This document shows, in pieces, positions 25,185-34,543 of a DNA stretch of 64,000 nucleotides (position 1 is the stretch's first letter; each line of letters begins with the position of its first letter). The position numbers and the translations under genes are program-made. Below the pieces are notes generated by a model that was not told where the DNA came from, did not search any database, and saw only the letters and a list, made by a program, of their open reading frames with translations. The DNA lies in NCBI GenBank assembly GCA_002438405.1, contig DJOE01000023.1:378402-442401 (forward strand). Reading direction: 5' to 3'. The DNA comes from Cyanobacteria bacterium UBA6446 (lineage in GTDB: Bacteria > Cyanobacteriota > Vampirovibrionia > Gastranaerophilales > Gastranaerophilaceae).

Positions 25185-26321
25185 ATGAAAAATAAGAAAT
25201 ACAAGATATTATCAACCTTTACTGGAGCTGGTGGACTTGATATTGGTTTTCATGGTGGGTTTAGATTCTTAGAAAAATATTATAATGAATTGCCTTTTGA
25301 AACGGTTATCGCAAGTGACATTAATTTAGATGCTTGCAATACATTAAATTTTAATAAAAAATATTTTAAGAATACCAATGTTATTTGTGCAGATATAACA
25401 AAATACGATTATAAACAAATTAAAGGTGACTTTGATGTGCTTCTTGGAGGGTTTCCTTGTGTTACATTTTCAGTTGTAGGGAAACAAGCTGGTATTACAG
25501 ATGATAAAAATGGTCAACTTTATGAAAGTTTCGCGAAATATGTAGAATATTTTAGACCAAAAGTGTTTTTGGCAGAAAATGTTAAGGGAATGTTATCTGC
25601 GAATAAAGGAGAGGCAATTAAAATTATAAAACAAAGATTTGAAATTCAAGGATATAATTTAAAAGTATTTTTGGTTAATTTTGCAGATTTTGGTGTTCCT
25701 CAATTAAGACAAAGAGTTTTATTTATTGGAGTAAGAGATGATATTAAAACAGAATTCATCCCTCCAGAATATACAAATTTAGGGCATCATTTAACTGTTA
25801 AAGAAGCGTTTGCAGGTATAAATTCAAATCTATCAAATAATGAATTACTTAATATAACTTCAAGAACAAAGGAAATGTTAAAATTAATTCCACCTGGAGG
25901 TAATTACAAAGACTTAATAGGAACTCCTTATGAAGTAAAAGGATTAATGTCCAATATTTACAGAAGATTAAAAGCTGACGAACCTTCTTATACAATGATA
26001 GCTTCTGGTGGAGGTGGAACTTGGACTTACCATTACGAGGAACCAAGACCTTTAACAAATAGAGAACGAGCAAGAATACAAACATTCCCTGATGATTTAG
26101 TGTTTAAAGGCTCTACAACGGAAGTTAGAAGACAAATTGGAAATGCAGTCCCTGCAGTTGGAATTTATCATTTTGCACAAAGGATAGCAGATGTATTAAA
26201 CGGTGTAACACCAATCCATGATAAAAATAAATGCATTAAAGAGCTTAGCATTTCAGCTCCTTCTATGAGTAAAGAAGAAGTTAAAAAAGTCAAAAATACA
26301 AAAACTTTAATTCATGCTTAA
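25185..26321 (+). CDS. C5-cytosine DNA methyltransferase (type II RM)
   Basis: All main motifs of the family are present in order. Motif I is FTGAGGLDIGF (residues 12-22), motif IV is PCVTFS with the catalytic Cys92, motif VI is ENV (131-133), motif VIII is QLRQRVLFIGVR, and motif X is RRQIGNAVP near the C-terminus. The recognition domain sits between VIII and X. I chose ATG 25185 since an upstream frame start overlaps the divergent gene. It shares a 4-base 3' overlap with the convergent restriction enzyme gene, the normal layout of a methylase-nuclease pair. Recognition sequence unknown. Confidence 0.95.
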   Translation: MKNKKYKILSTFTGAGGLDIGFHGGFRFLEKYYNELPFETVIASDINLDACNTLNFNKKYFKNTNVICADITKYDYKQIKGDFDVLLGGFPCVTFSVVGKQAGITDDKNGQLYESFAKYVEYFRPKVFLAENVKGMLSANKGEAIKIIKQRFEIQGYNLKVFLVNFADFGVPQLRQRVLFIGVRDDIKTEFIPPEYTNLGHHLTVKEAFAGINSNLSNNELLNITSRTKEMLKLIPPGGNYKDLIGTPYEVKGLMSNIYRRLKADEPSYTMIASGGGGTWTYHYEEPRPLTNRERARIQTFPDDLVFKGSTTEVRRQIGNAVPAVGIYHFAQRIADVLNGVTPIHDKNKCIKELSISAPSMSKEEVKKVKNTKTLIHA

Positions 26322-27445
26322 GTAAGATACTGTTCTTTAAATTCTTCAAATTTCCCACAAGAAGCGAAATCTATTTTATAATATTCATTAGAGACTTTTT
26401 CTACCGAAACGGAATCTATGTTTAATTTATCCAATAATGCACGTGTAACCAGTTGCTTTTCTTTTAAATTTAAAACATCTCTTAATAACCATTTGCCCAA
26501 TAGTTTATTAGGATGGGACATTATAGCTTTTAAATTCTGCTGACACAATTTAGCTGGAATTGTATCACCATTTGGAAGTTCAATTACAAATTTGTGCTTT
26601 TTGTCTTGTACAAAAAATTCAGGAAATTTAGCCCTAAAATTAGTTGGGTCAGGTATTGGAATATAAACCTCATCAGCATGTCTTTTTCTTCCGCCTGCAT
26701 TCCATTGATTTAAACCACTTTTTTCAGCCAATTCTTTATAACCTAAAGTTTTATGTTTTGTGTATAATGGCAAATAAATGACATTTTTTCCAATAATTTT
26801 ATTTGTTTTACTTATATAGTCTATTAGTGAATCTATTGGCTTATCAATAATAGTTGTTTTTACTGTATCAACAGGTGTTTTTAATTCAAAATGCATTTGA
26901 AGAACTGATTTAGACTTATTAAATGAATAATGATGAAATTCATCATTAAAACTTATGCTTGCAGGGTCATCTTTCAAAGTATCCCATTTTATATTTGTTA
27001 TGGGCTCCATTACTTGTTCAAATATATAAATATTGTTTTCTTTTCTTGTTACGCAATGATAAATAAGATTACTAAGTCCATATATTTCTTTTGTTGTTCT
27101 AATTCTTTCATTGCGTGCTTCTGCAATTATTTCAATAATTTCTTTAGCTGATTTACCAGCATATAATTGTCTTATTTTATTAAATTCAGCAACTTTTTGT
27201 AGTGATTTCCGACTATGTATAAATGTTTTAATTCCTATGCCAATTCCGTCTTTGCAAGCGTCAGCGGTACTATCGTCTCTTGCAGAATTTTTTGCATCAA
27301 AAGCTTTGCAAAAGAGATTTTCCGCTACTCTTGAATCTATATATGCATCTGTATTTTCAGAAAATAATCTTGTTAAAGACGCCATGCTTTTTAGATATTC
27401 TTTGTATGTTTCTTTTGCTTCCTGCGGTTGATTTTCGTAAAACAT
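26318..27445 (-). CDS. Type II restriction endonuclease (putative)
   Basis: The gene converges on the cytosine methyltransferase. Residues 41-73 (AENLFCKAF, then CKDGIGIGIKTFI) fit a PD-(D/E)XK-like site with Asp66 and Lys73. Residues about 225-345 (GLNQWNAGGRKRHADEVYIP, then FVIELPNGD) resemble the B3-like specificity domains found in some restriction enzymes. Length 375 is usual for such enzymes. It should cut DNA unmethylated at the partner's site. The call rests mainly on pairing with the methylase and these segments. Confidence 0.75.
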   Translation of the reverse strand: MFYENQPQEAKETYKEYLKSMASLTRLFSENTDAYIDSRVAENLFCKAFDAKNSARDDSTADACKDGIGIGIKTFIHSRKSLQKVAEFNKIRQLYAGKSAKEIIEIIAEARNERIRTTKEIYGLSNLIYHCVTRKENNIYIFEQVMEPITNIKWDTLKDDPASISFNDEFHHYSFNKSKSVLQMHFELKTPVDTVKTTIIDKPIDSLIDYISKTNKIIGKNVIYLPLYTKHKTLGYKELAEKSGLNQWNAGGRKRHADEVYIPIPDPTNFRAKFPEFFVQDKKHKFVIELPNGDTIPAKLCQQNLKAIMSHPNKLLGKWLLRDVLNLKEKQLVTRALLDKLNIDSVSVEKVSNEYYKIDFASCGKFEEFKEQYLT

Positions 27446-27841
27446 ATAATCCTCTTTTCTTTAAGAATAACCTATAAATTAGTCTTATGCAAGTGTTTCA
27501 GAAGTTTTAATAAAAACTTCTAATAAATTTTATTAACAATTATAACATTACGTCTTGCGAGTTTCAATTTCAAAAATTTAGCCAGAAGTTTTTCTAGCTC
27601 TTGAAAACAATACAATCTTATATTTTACCCTCGTAGGGGGTGGCTTGTTATTATAAAAAGGAGGAATTTTTAATCTGCAACCGGTTACAAAAAAGTTGCA
27701 AAAGTTCTGATAATTTGTGATAAAAGGTAAAAACTTCTGACAAGGTTAGTTTGGCTGAAAGATTTGCAAACAAAGAATTCTGATAAGTTCTGATAAATTA
27801 TGGTTACAAGTGAAAAGTGTTGAAAATAGTGCGTTTTGCTC
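27446..27841 (+). promoter_or_regulatory. Right end of Element I with iterated arm-type sites
   Basis: No gene is seen in these 396 bases. TTCTGATAA occurs at 27705-27713, 27778-27786 and 27788-27796, with a variant TTCTGACAA at 27735-27743. AAAAGTTGCAAA (27691-27702) also occurs twice at the left end. Direct repeats of this kind beside the crossover site are typical integrase arm-binding sites. Confidence 0.5.
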
Positions 27842-27886
27842 CTCATAACCCGAAGGTCGTTGGTTCAAATCCAGCTCCCGCAACCA
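27842..27886 (+). repeat. Right attachment site: 3' tRNA-fMet copy
   Basis: These 45 bases are identical to 12590-12634, from CTCATAACCCG in the anticodon loop through the CCA end. They form the right boundary of Element I. The last 14 bases (27873-27886) are also the left core of Element II, repeated at 45680-45693. Confidence 0.9.
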
Positions 27887-29570
27887 TTTTCATGGAAGGT
27901 GCAGATGCACCTTCTATTTTATTATCAGGGATTTTTCCATTAGAAAATAAACATCCAAACGGATTAGAATTAAATTCTACAATCACCTGTTTTTCAACAG
28001 GGTCAAGCTTTATAGAGTTGACAAATTTCCAAATTAGATTTTTGTTTTCAATTGTATTACTACGGATAAAAAGCATCTTTGACTTTAATAGTGCCTTTTT
28101 ATAGCTTTCAAATGTTGGTATTTTGATAACTTTTTCTTCATTTTGTTTTGCTAATTCTACTTGGAGTTCTTGAAGTTCTTGTGAAATCTTTTCTAATTCC
28201 TCAGTAACTGCATTTATCGCTAACGGATTTTTGCTACTCATTAATGATATTGATTGAATCAAATTGTTTTTAGCTGATTTCTTGTTATCAATAGCTTTCT
28301 TTATGTTTTTTAAAGCAGCTTTTTTATTATCATCAATTTTATATTGTTTGACAAAATCTTTATAAGTTCTTTTAATTGTTTCATCTGAAAAATTTTTCAT
28401 TATTTCATCTAATATTTTATTTTCTAGCCATTCACAATTTACAGAAAAATACGAAGCTCCACAACCTTTTTTACCATTAATATTATATTTCCCGCAAGTA
28501 TATACATTTCCGGAAGATATTATTTTATGTCCACAACTTGCACAGGTAAATTTTTCAGGATAACCGATAAGTAAATGCTCATTGTTAGATTGAAATTTAG
28601 TTACAGTGCCGTTTCTTTTTAACTTAGTTTTTCTCAGAATCTTCAAACCTTCAAATTCTTCTTCTGTAAGCAATGCAGGATGAGCATTTTCTGCTATTAT
28701 CCACTCACTTTTATCTTTTAACTTTCCACCGCCATTTCTTGCGAATTTCCTTTTGTTATATATTGATTTACCTATCAATGCTTCATTATTTTCAGATTCA
28801 TATAGACAAGTAGTAACCCAATATTTCTTTCTGGGTGCTGGGATTTCAAGTTCATTCAATATATCTCTTGCCTTTTCAATACCAAGTTTTTGATTTAATC
28901 TTAATTCTACAAAATAGTATCTTGCCCATTCCCACATAGTTTTAGATACCATTTTGCCGTTAAGTTTAGCTGTATGAATAGTATCATTTTCAACCCATAT
29001 TACCTTTTTAATATCTTCACCTAACTTATCTTGTCCAATAACTATTTTTTTGCTCTTTAACCAAAAAGGAGCAGAACCACCATTTTTATAAACATATCCT
29101 GTTTGAGGGTCTCTGGTAATTGCATTTTCTTTACAACCTCTTAATGTATCTTTCCCAACCTTTCTTGAATACATCTCAGATAACATTTCATAGGTACAAT
29201 CTGCAATAAATCCATCATCACTATCAGGGTCATCAATATTGTTAAAAACAAATATAAGTTTCACTCCAGCTTTTCTTAATTTTGCCTTATAATGTTGTGA
29301 CATAAGTCTATTTCTACAAAAACGCTCTTGACTATAATCAAAAAAATATTTTATATCCGGATTGGAACATGCTTCTGCAATAGCTTCATTAAAAACAGAC
29401 CAATCTGAACGTTCAGAATATGCAGAACGTGCTTCTTCTTCAATATACCATTTTATATTATCTTCTTGTAATCCGTAATTTCCAATAATATTAAGTATTT
29501 CTCTTTTTTGGCTTGCTAATGTGTCACCTTTTGAAACTCTTGCATGCCCTATTGCAATTATTTTACTCAT
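27843..29570 (-). CDS. Large serine recombinase
   Basis: A 575-residue integrase of the large serine family. Its catalytic domain begins HARVSKGDTLASQKREI with Ser13. A recombinase domain follows, then a zinc ribbon near residues 335-370 (FTCASCGHKI, then VYTCGKYN, KKGCGA), and a coiled coil (about 400-480). The last residues, VAGAGFEPTTFGL, are antisense translation of the tRNA-fMet 3' end, so the frame crosses the attachment core and the present C-terminus is borrowed. In the excised circle the frame would continue into the segment at 45425-45679. It is expected to integrate and excise Element II. Confidence 0.92.
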   Translation of the reverse strand: MSKIIAIGHARVSKGDTLASQKREILNIIGNYGLQEDNIKWYIEEEARSAYSERSDWSVFNEAIAEACSNPDIKYFFDYSQERFCRNRLMSQHYKAKLRKAGVKLIFVFNNIDDPDSDDGFIADCTYEMLSEMYSRKVGKDTLRGCKENAITRDPQTGYVYKNGGSAPFWLKSKKIVIGQDKLGEDIKKVIWVENDTIHTAKLNGKMVSKTMWEWARYYFVELRLNQKLGIEKARDILNELEIPAPRKKYWVTTCLYESENNEALIGKSIYNKRKFARNGGGKLKDKSEWIIAENAHPALLTEEEFEGLKILRKTKLKRNGTVTKFQSNNEHLLIGYPEKFTCASCGHKIISSGNVYTCGKYNINGKKGCGASYFSVNCEWLENKILDEIMKNFSDETIKRTYKDFVKQYKIDDNKKAALKNIKKAIDNKKSAKNNLIQSISLMSSKNPLAINAVTEELEKISQELQELQVELAKQNEEKVIKIPTFESYKKALLKSKMLFIRSNTIENKNLIWKFVNSIKLDPVEKQVIVEFNSNPFGCLFSNGKIPDNKIEGASAPSMKMVAGAGFEPTTFGL

Positions 29571-29630
29571 TTTAACTCCTTTACCGCTTCTATTATATAC
29601 AATATTTATTTTTGAGCAAATCGATTAAAT

Positions 29631-29762
29631 TCAAGTCAGCTCTTGTTCTTTAAAAATATTTATTAAATGTTTTATAAACTTTATATATTTATCGACTTCT
29701 AAAATTTGTTCATTTTTAATATCGCTATAAATTATTTTTATATCTACACTTTTCTTTTTCAT
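29631..29762 (-). CDS. 43-residue small protein in recombinase operon
   Basis: The frame reads MKKKSVDIKIIYSDIKNEQI and ends KEQELT. It starts a few bases after the stop of the gene at 29767, with AGG upstream, and ends 60 bases before the recombinase start. It thus fits neatly into a minus-strand operon. Basic and helical. Its size and place suggest a recombination directionality or control factor, but that is speculative. Confidence 0.45.
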   Translation of the reverse strand: MKKKSVDIKIIYSDIKNEQILEVDKYIKFIKHLINIFKEQELT

Positions 29763-29766
29763 GATA

Positions 29767-30006
29767 TTAACCTGCATAATTAATCTTCTCAATAACTTCC
29801 AAAACATTAGGTTTAAAATTCAGCATTGTTCTGTTAAAATCTATACGCAAATATTCCTTTATATCTCGCATATATCTTGAAGTATCAAATTTATCATTTT
29901 TCTTAAAGTGAATATTTATAAATTGCCTTACCAATAATAAATTTTCATTGCACTCTTCAAATAATGCTTTTATACCTAAAGCTTTTATCATCTTTGTAAA
30001 TGTCAT
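29767..30006 (-). CDS. Small hypothetical protein, 79 residues
   Basis: A helical protein (MIKALGIKALFEECNENLLL, then RYMRDIKEYLRIDFNRTML) with no known domain. It overlaps the end of the Rep-like gene by four bases (ATGA type), which implies coupled translation. It is part of the operon leading to the serine recombinase and may be a replication or recombination accessory. Confidence 0.5.
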   Translation of the reverse strand: MTFTKMIKALGIKALFEECNENLLLVRQFINIHFKKNDKFDTSRYMRDIKEYLRIDFNRTMLNFKPNVLEVIEKINYAG

Positions 30007-30749
30007 ATCAAATTCTCCTCTGTCAATTCTAATTCTTTAAACTTTTTACCAATAGGATTCGTTTTTGACTCCAATATCTCATTAAGGTAGATATTCCCAT
30101 CATGATTTATTTCAAAAGCATTCCTGATTTCTTTAAAACTGAATAATCGCCTTTCTATCATTAAAAGATTCTTACAGTTTTCTATGTAATCATATCCAAT
30201 AATATCTAAGTATTTGGTATTGTTATGTTTTATTAACTCATCATATTTCCGATAAATACAAAGTACATCTTTAAGGCTTTTAGAATATGATTTAATAAAA
30301 AGACTCAAATCTTTATGTCTTTGAATAAAATATTTATGAGAAACAATATTTAAGTATTTTGAAATCCCGAATAAAGATTTATTTATATCTTCCACAAATA
30401 TATCTTTAGTAACATCACAGGCTAATACTTGAATATCTTTACTTGAAACATTATTATCAATAGTCACCAAACCTGATTCATTAAGTCTATTAAATATATC
30501 TTTATAATTATTTTTGTTTATTAGACCTAAATCCTTTTTATTGACTAAAATCTTGCCAGATACTGATATTATAATATTAGCGTCGTTACCAGTAATTTTA
30601 TTAATTCCAATAACTTGTTTTACAATATTTTTATCCAAATTATAAGTTAAAGTATTATCTAAACTTTTTGTTTCTGAATAATATTTTTTATTTATCTTTG
30701 CATAAGCCTTGTTAATAATAAAATTTAATTTATCAAAATTATTATTCAT
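30003..30749 (-). CDS. Rep-like replication initiation protein (putative)
   Basis: A 248-residue protein. Segments such as NIIISVSGKILVNKKDLGLI, NRLNESGLVTID, QVLACDVTKDIFV and the later CKNLLMIERRLFSFKEIRNA follow the order seen in plasmid and phage rolling-circle Rep proteins. Candidate nucleophile tyrosines lie in IYRKYDELI. I am not certain of the family. GAAAGG precedes the ATG, and the palindrome CCTCAAATTTTGAGG (30764-30778) sits just upstream and could control it. If correct, Element II can replicate as a circle before reintegration. Confidence 0.45.
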   Translation of the reverse strand: MNNNFDKLNFIINKAYAKINKKYYSETKSLDNTLTYNLDKNIVKQVIGINKITGNDANIIISVSGKILVNKKDLGLINKNNYKDIFNRLNESGLVTIDNNVSSKDIQVLACDVTKDIFVEDINKSLFGISKYLNIVSHKYFIQRHKDLSLFIKSYSKSLKDVLCIYRKYDELIKHNNTKYLDIIGYDYIENCKNLLMIERRLFSFKEIRNAFEINHDGNIYLNEILESKTNPIGKKFKELELTEENLI

Positions 30750-30763
30750 TTTCTAACCTTTCT

Positions 30764-30778
30764 CCTCAAATTTTGAGG
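30764..30778. promoter_or_regulatory. Palindrome upstream of Rep-like operon
   Basis: CCTCAAATTTTGAGG is an almost perfect 15-base palindrome, 15 bases before the Rep-like start. It is a candidate operator. The following 140 bases up to 30924 show nothing else clear. Confidence 0.4.
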
Positions 30779-30924
30779 ATTTTCTACAATTGTTATAAGA
30801 AGTTGTACACATTCCTTTAACAATCTCATTATAGCAAATTAGCCTCAAAACCACAACAGTAGAGGCTTTTAAGATTGTTTTAACTGTCACAAAATAGGTC
30901 AAAAATCACTAAATTCAGAAAAAA

Positions 30925-32088
30925 TCATTTTTTTGCGGAAAACATCTTTATTAGATATTTTTTAGTATTTCCCATGTGTTGTTTGTCATCATAGAAAGCG
31001 TCATTTGCTTCTAAAAGTTTTAAATCAAGTTTTTCCAATTTATTTAATACATGTTTTTCAAAAACAGAGTTTCGCTCTGCTCTACTGCATCTTTGACGAA
31101 TATCATCTCTATTAAGTTCTGGGTATTTGTATTCAAGTATGTTATAAGCAATAACTTTTGATGGCTTTGAAAACTCATCTATACAGACGGAAGATAAGTA
31201 ATCTTCAAAATATACGTCATCAATCCCAAGATTGCTTAAATATAATTTTCTGTTATCGGAATCCAAACTTATAAAATCATTTATCCCGATTTCTTCTTTA
31301 ATAATGTCCAAATCTCTCACATAGGATTTATAAAAAACATATATAGATGTATTTGAAGTATCAATATCAGTATTTGTTCTTGAAATCTTTGGTTTCAATA
31401 GTACTTCTACTTGTTTATCTTCATCAAGAGTTTCACCTAAAATCTTTTTACATACATAATTAACAACATTTTTTGTTGTTTTTAATTGTTTTACAAGCTT
31501 TGCATCAATTAAAAACAGGCTTTCGAAAATATCATTAATAACTAAGTATCTCAATTCTTCGTCTGAAAATTCTTCATTTTTTAACTGCCGACTTGTTTTT
31601 ATAACTTCATTTTCTAGAGGATTTTGTAGCTTTTCTTCAATAATTTCATCAAGAAAAACTTTTGTTTTATTTTTCAAAAAAAATGATTTATCTTGCCTAA
31701 AATAAAACTCTACTATAGGTTTTATGAAATCTTCATAAAATAATTTATTCTTTTTGATACTAAAATTATAGTGTACATATAAAAGTTTTCTTTGACTAAA
31801 ATCAAATAATTGCTCGTGATATTCTTTAATGTTTAACTTTAAACTATTTGTTTTAAATTTACCTATGCTGTGCATTGAAGATTCTAATTTTTTACATAAA
31901 AAATACTTGCCAGCTATTTTTCTTATAACTCTTCTCCCAAGACAAAAATTCTTAATTAAAATATTGCGTTGTAATAGGAAATGATTAAAAATTCTTGTAT
32001 GATTTATATTAAAAATATATTGAAAAAGACTTTCTTCAAAACATTTTTCAAATAAATCGCCTATACAATTTATATTACTTATTGTCAT
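30925..32088 (-). CDS. Hypothetical 387-residue protein
   Basis: Unrecognised. Helical and strongly charged, with an N-terminal basic region (RRVIRKIAGKYFLCKKLESS) and a C-terminal acidic to basic stretch. The order of segments (DEELRYLVINDIFESLFL, then YSCR-like RCSRAERNSVF) does not match a family I know. It is upstream of the Rep-like operon on the same strand and downstream of an XRE regulator, so it may belong to the replication or regulation part of Element II. Confidence 0.5.
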   Translation of the reverse strand: MTISNINCIGDLFEKCFEESLFQYIFNINHTRIFNHFLLQRNILIKNFCLGRRVIRKIAGKYFLCKKLESSMHSIGKFKTNSLKLNIKEYHEQLFDFSQRKLLYVHYNFSIKKNKLFYEDFIKPIVEFYFRQDKSFFLKNKTKVFLDEIIEEKLQNPLENEVIKTSRQLKNEEFSDEELRYLVINDIFESLFLIDAKLVKQLKTTKNVVNYVCKKILGETLDEDKQVEVLLKPKISRTNTDIDTSNTSIYVFYKSYVRDLDIIKEEIGINDFISLDSDNRKLYLSNLGIDDVYFEDYLSSVCIDEFSKPSKVIAYNILEYKYPELNRDDIRQRCSRAERNSVFEKHVLNKLEKLDLKLLEANDAFYDDKQHMGNTKKYLIKMFSAKK

Positions 32089-32272
32089 AATCCCTGTAGA
32101 GTTATTTTAAACTTTTATTTTTTTATTAGCCGTAACGTACTTAAAATATAGCAAAAAAATATGATTTTATAAAATCCGATAACTCAAAAATAAACAAATA
32201 ACTCTATGTAATTATTCTATTTTAAAATCCTAACAATTGAGCCCATTGCATCTAATAATTCAGAATATGATT

Positions 32273-32587
32273 TTATTTAGTTAATGCAATAATAATCTTA
32301 TAAAAATCCTCAACTTTATCTGGATTATTTTTTAAAATTTCATCTATTTGTTGAATTAAATTATCATTAGAATTTTTATGTTCAAAATCAAATACTTCTA
32401 TAAATGAAACATTTAAAACTTTAATAATATTTTCGAGATTAATCATAGATGGATAATTTTTACCATTTTCAATATTACTAATAGTTGCAGGCTCGACATT
32501 AATATATTCTGCCAACTTTTCCTGATTAATACCTTTGCGTTTACGTAGTTCTCTTAATCGTTTTCCTAATAGTTGTTTTCTGTCCAT
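32273..32587 (-). CDS. XRE-family regulator of Element II
   Basis: Cro/CI helix-turn-helix at residues about 8-62 (GINQEKLAEYINVEPATISN), followed by a helical tail (NDNLIQQIDEILKNNPDKVE). The C-terminal pattern is close to the XRE at 10600. Its start codon lies within the first half-site of an inverted repeat (32586-32621), so it likely represses itself. Divergent from the TM2-domain gene. Confidence 0.85.
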   Translation of the reverse strand: MDRKQLLGKRLRELRKRKGINQEKLAEYINVEPATISNIENGKNYPSMINLENIIKVLNVSFIEVFDFEHKNSNDNLIQQIDEILKNNPDKVEDFYKIIIALTK

Positions 32588-32671
32588 AAGTTAATTCCTT
32601 TTGTCATATTAATTAACTTATGTATCAAAATGAACTAAATACATCTTAATAAATACTTGATTATTAAGATG
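32586..32671. promoter_or_regulatory. Operator pair between XRE and TM2 genes
   Basis: ATAAGTTAAT (32586-32595), 16 bases, ATTAACTTAT (32612-32621) covers the XRE start. A second palindrome, CATCTTAATAA (32642-32652), 8 bases, TTATTAAGATG (32661-32671) lies towards the TM2 gene. Both are perfect, and either could be the XRE binding site. Confidence 0.55.
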
Positions 32672-32753
32672 ATTTTAATTATTATAAAATCGTACTTTAT
32701 ATTTTAATAAATATTAAAAACAAATTAATAATAAAAAGAATAGAGGTGTACTA

Positions 32754-33248
32754 ATGGCAAAGATTTTAAAAATTGACAATGGTATCGTTTCAGTAGGAAA
32801 CGACGATGGCAGTTTAACAGAAGTAAGAGTTGAAGATTGTAATTTTAATCCAAATATTGGTGATGATGTAAGTATTTTTACTTCTGATAATAAGACTATT
32901 TGTATTAAAGCAGAAATCAAGAAAGAAGATAAATCTGATATACAAGATATTATAAAAAACGGTGGTATTAATATTAATGTTTCTCAAAACCAAGGAAGTA
33001 ACAATAACGGAACACCAGATATTTATTATAACATAGGTTCTAAACATGCCGTTAATAAAATACCCTACATTATTTTAGCTATGTTATTGGGTGGGCTAGG
33101 TGCACACAAATTCTATGCAGGAAAACCCGGACAAGGCATATTATATCTCTTATTCTGTTGGACATATATCCCTGAAATTATCGGCTTTATAGAAGGAATT
33201 TGTGCTTGTTTTCAAAAAGAAGATAGTTGTGGAAGAATTTTAGTATAG
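32754..33248 (+). CDS. TM2-domain membrane protein
   Basis: The C-terminal half has the TM2 pattern: IPYIILAMLLGGLGAHKFYA, then GKPGQGILYLLFCWTYIPEI with a charged turn. The N-terminal half (about 85 residues) is a soluble beta-rich segment (KIDNGIVSVGNDDGSLTEV) ending in a glycine/asparagine linker. TM2 proteins are small integral membrane proteins of mostly unknown function. AGAGGTG precedes the ATG. First gene of a plus-strand set that includes the TPR and MORN-like genes. Confidence 0.75.
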   Translation: MAKILKIDNGIVSVGNDDGSLTEVRVEDCNFNPNIGDDVSIFTSDNKTICIKAEIKKEDKSDIQDIIKNGGININVSQNQGSNNNGTPDIYYNIGSKHAVNKIPYIILAMLLGGLGAHKFYAGKPGQGILYLLFCWTYIPEIIGFIEGICACFQKEDSCGRILV

Positions 33249-33279
33249 GTTTTATTGCCATAATAATTTAAGGAAAACA

Positions 33280-34490
33280 ATGCATTATAAAATAATTAGT
33301 ATAATTGTTTCAGCAATATTGTTTCATGTATTACTTGTATTTGGAATTTTTCAGCAGGTGAGTATGCAAACACCACATGTCAAATTGGTTAGAAGTTTTC
33401 ATAAGGAAATGAAAAACGAGCATATAAAAATTAAAAACTTGTCTAATGAAATAAAGAAACAACCCAATAATTATATTTTATATTTAAAAAGAGCAGATGC
33501 TCAGATAGAACAGCAAGAAATATTTTTAGATTTTGTTAGGATTTTTTTACCCTACAGTGAATATAATATAGTTAATAAATCAGATATCATAGAAGATTTA
33601 AAAAAGCAAAGGAGCTTAACCCTAATATTGATAATAATTTCACACTTGGTATTATTGCGTTTAAATCTGAGCAATATGATATTGCAATTAAATATTTTAC
33701 TGATTATATTCGTCATAATCAAAACTCTGGGAAACTTTATCTAACATATTACTACAGGGGATTAAGTTATGAGGAACTTTATCGCAATAGTGGAAATGAA
33801 AATCTTATACAGCTTGCCATTTTAGATTTGGAAAATGTCATAAAATTATCACCAAATTTTTCCAAAGCATATACAAAATTAGGGAATATTTACAATTATC
33901 CAATACAAGATAATAAAATAGCGATACAATATTATGACAAAGCTATTCTAATAGATAAAAATAATGTCGAAAATTATTTACGAAAAATAATGCAATATGA
34001 AAACCCTCAAGCGTCTTCAGTTGAACACAATTTAATTACGTCTGAATATTATAACGCCATTAATACAAAAAATGGTTATTTATGTGCACTGTTATATTCT
34101 TCATTAAATTTTAAATTAGGGTTTGATTCTAAAGATTCAATACTCCGAACTAAACACGAGCAAAAATCTTTAGACATATTGGCAAAAGCTATAAACAACT
34201 GTAAATATTGTGTTGTTCCTAAAGGTTATTATAAAGACTTAGAAGCATATTATTTTGATATCTTTTTCTTCTATATATATGATTATTCCCAAAATGATGA
34301 TATTGATAATGCAGTATATTATATAAACAAATGCAAAAATTTTGCAAATAAACATAATTACGGCACCAGTTTTTGTAGTGCAATTACAACTCCTAACGAC
34401 GAAAAAATAAAAAATTATAAACTAAATTTTAAGGGATTAATAAAATTTATTAAACTCACTATTGAAAATATGAGAAATTTTTATTTATAA
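33280..34490 (+). CDS. TPR membrane protein split by a -1 frameshift
   Basis: Frame one (33280-33744) gives an N-terminal membrane helix and a first TPR-like helix pair. After codon 108 the coding signal moves to another frame: KELNPNIDNNFTLGIIAFKS, then YFTDYIRHNQNS, LTYYYRGLSYEEL and ILDLENVIKLSPNFSKAYTK, to 34490. The change falls on A AAA AAG (33600-33606), a classical -1 slippery heptamer; a slip there yields a 403-residue TPR protein. AGGAG follows six bases downstream. Either programmed slippage or loss of one A in the run explains it. Without a slip, the product is a 154-residue stump. Confidence 0.65.
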
Positions 34491-34543
34491 TTTAAAATAT
34501 TCTAATCAAATAAAATTACTCTATATATTTAGAAAGGAATTTT

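Noticed and set aside
27843..27886. GAGFEPTTFGL tail taken as a real protein domain
   Set aside because: It is the antisense translation of the tRNA-fMet 3' end, as happens beside many tRNA genes; only the att-crossing point is kept.
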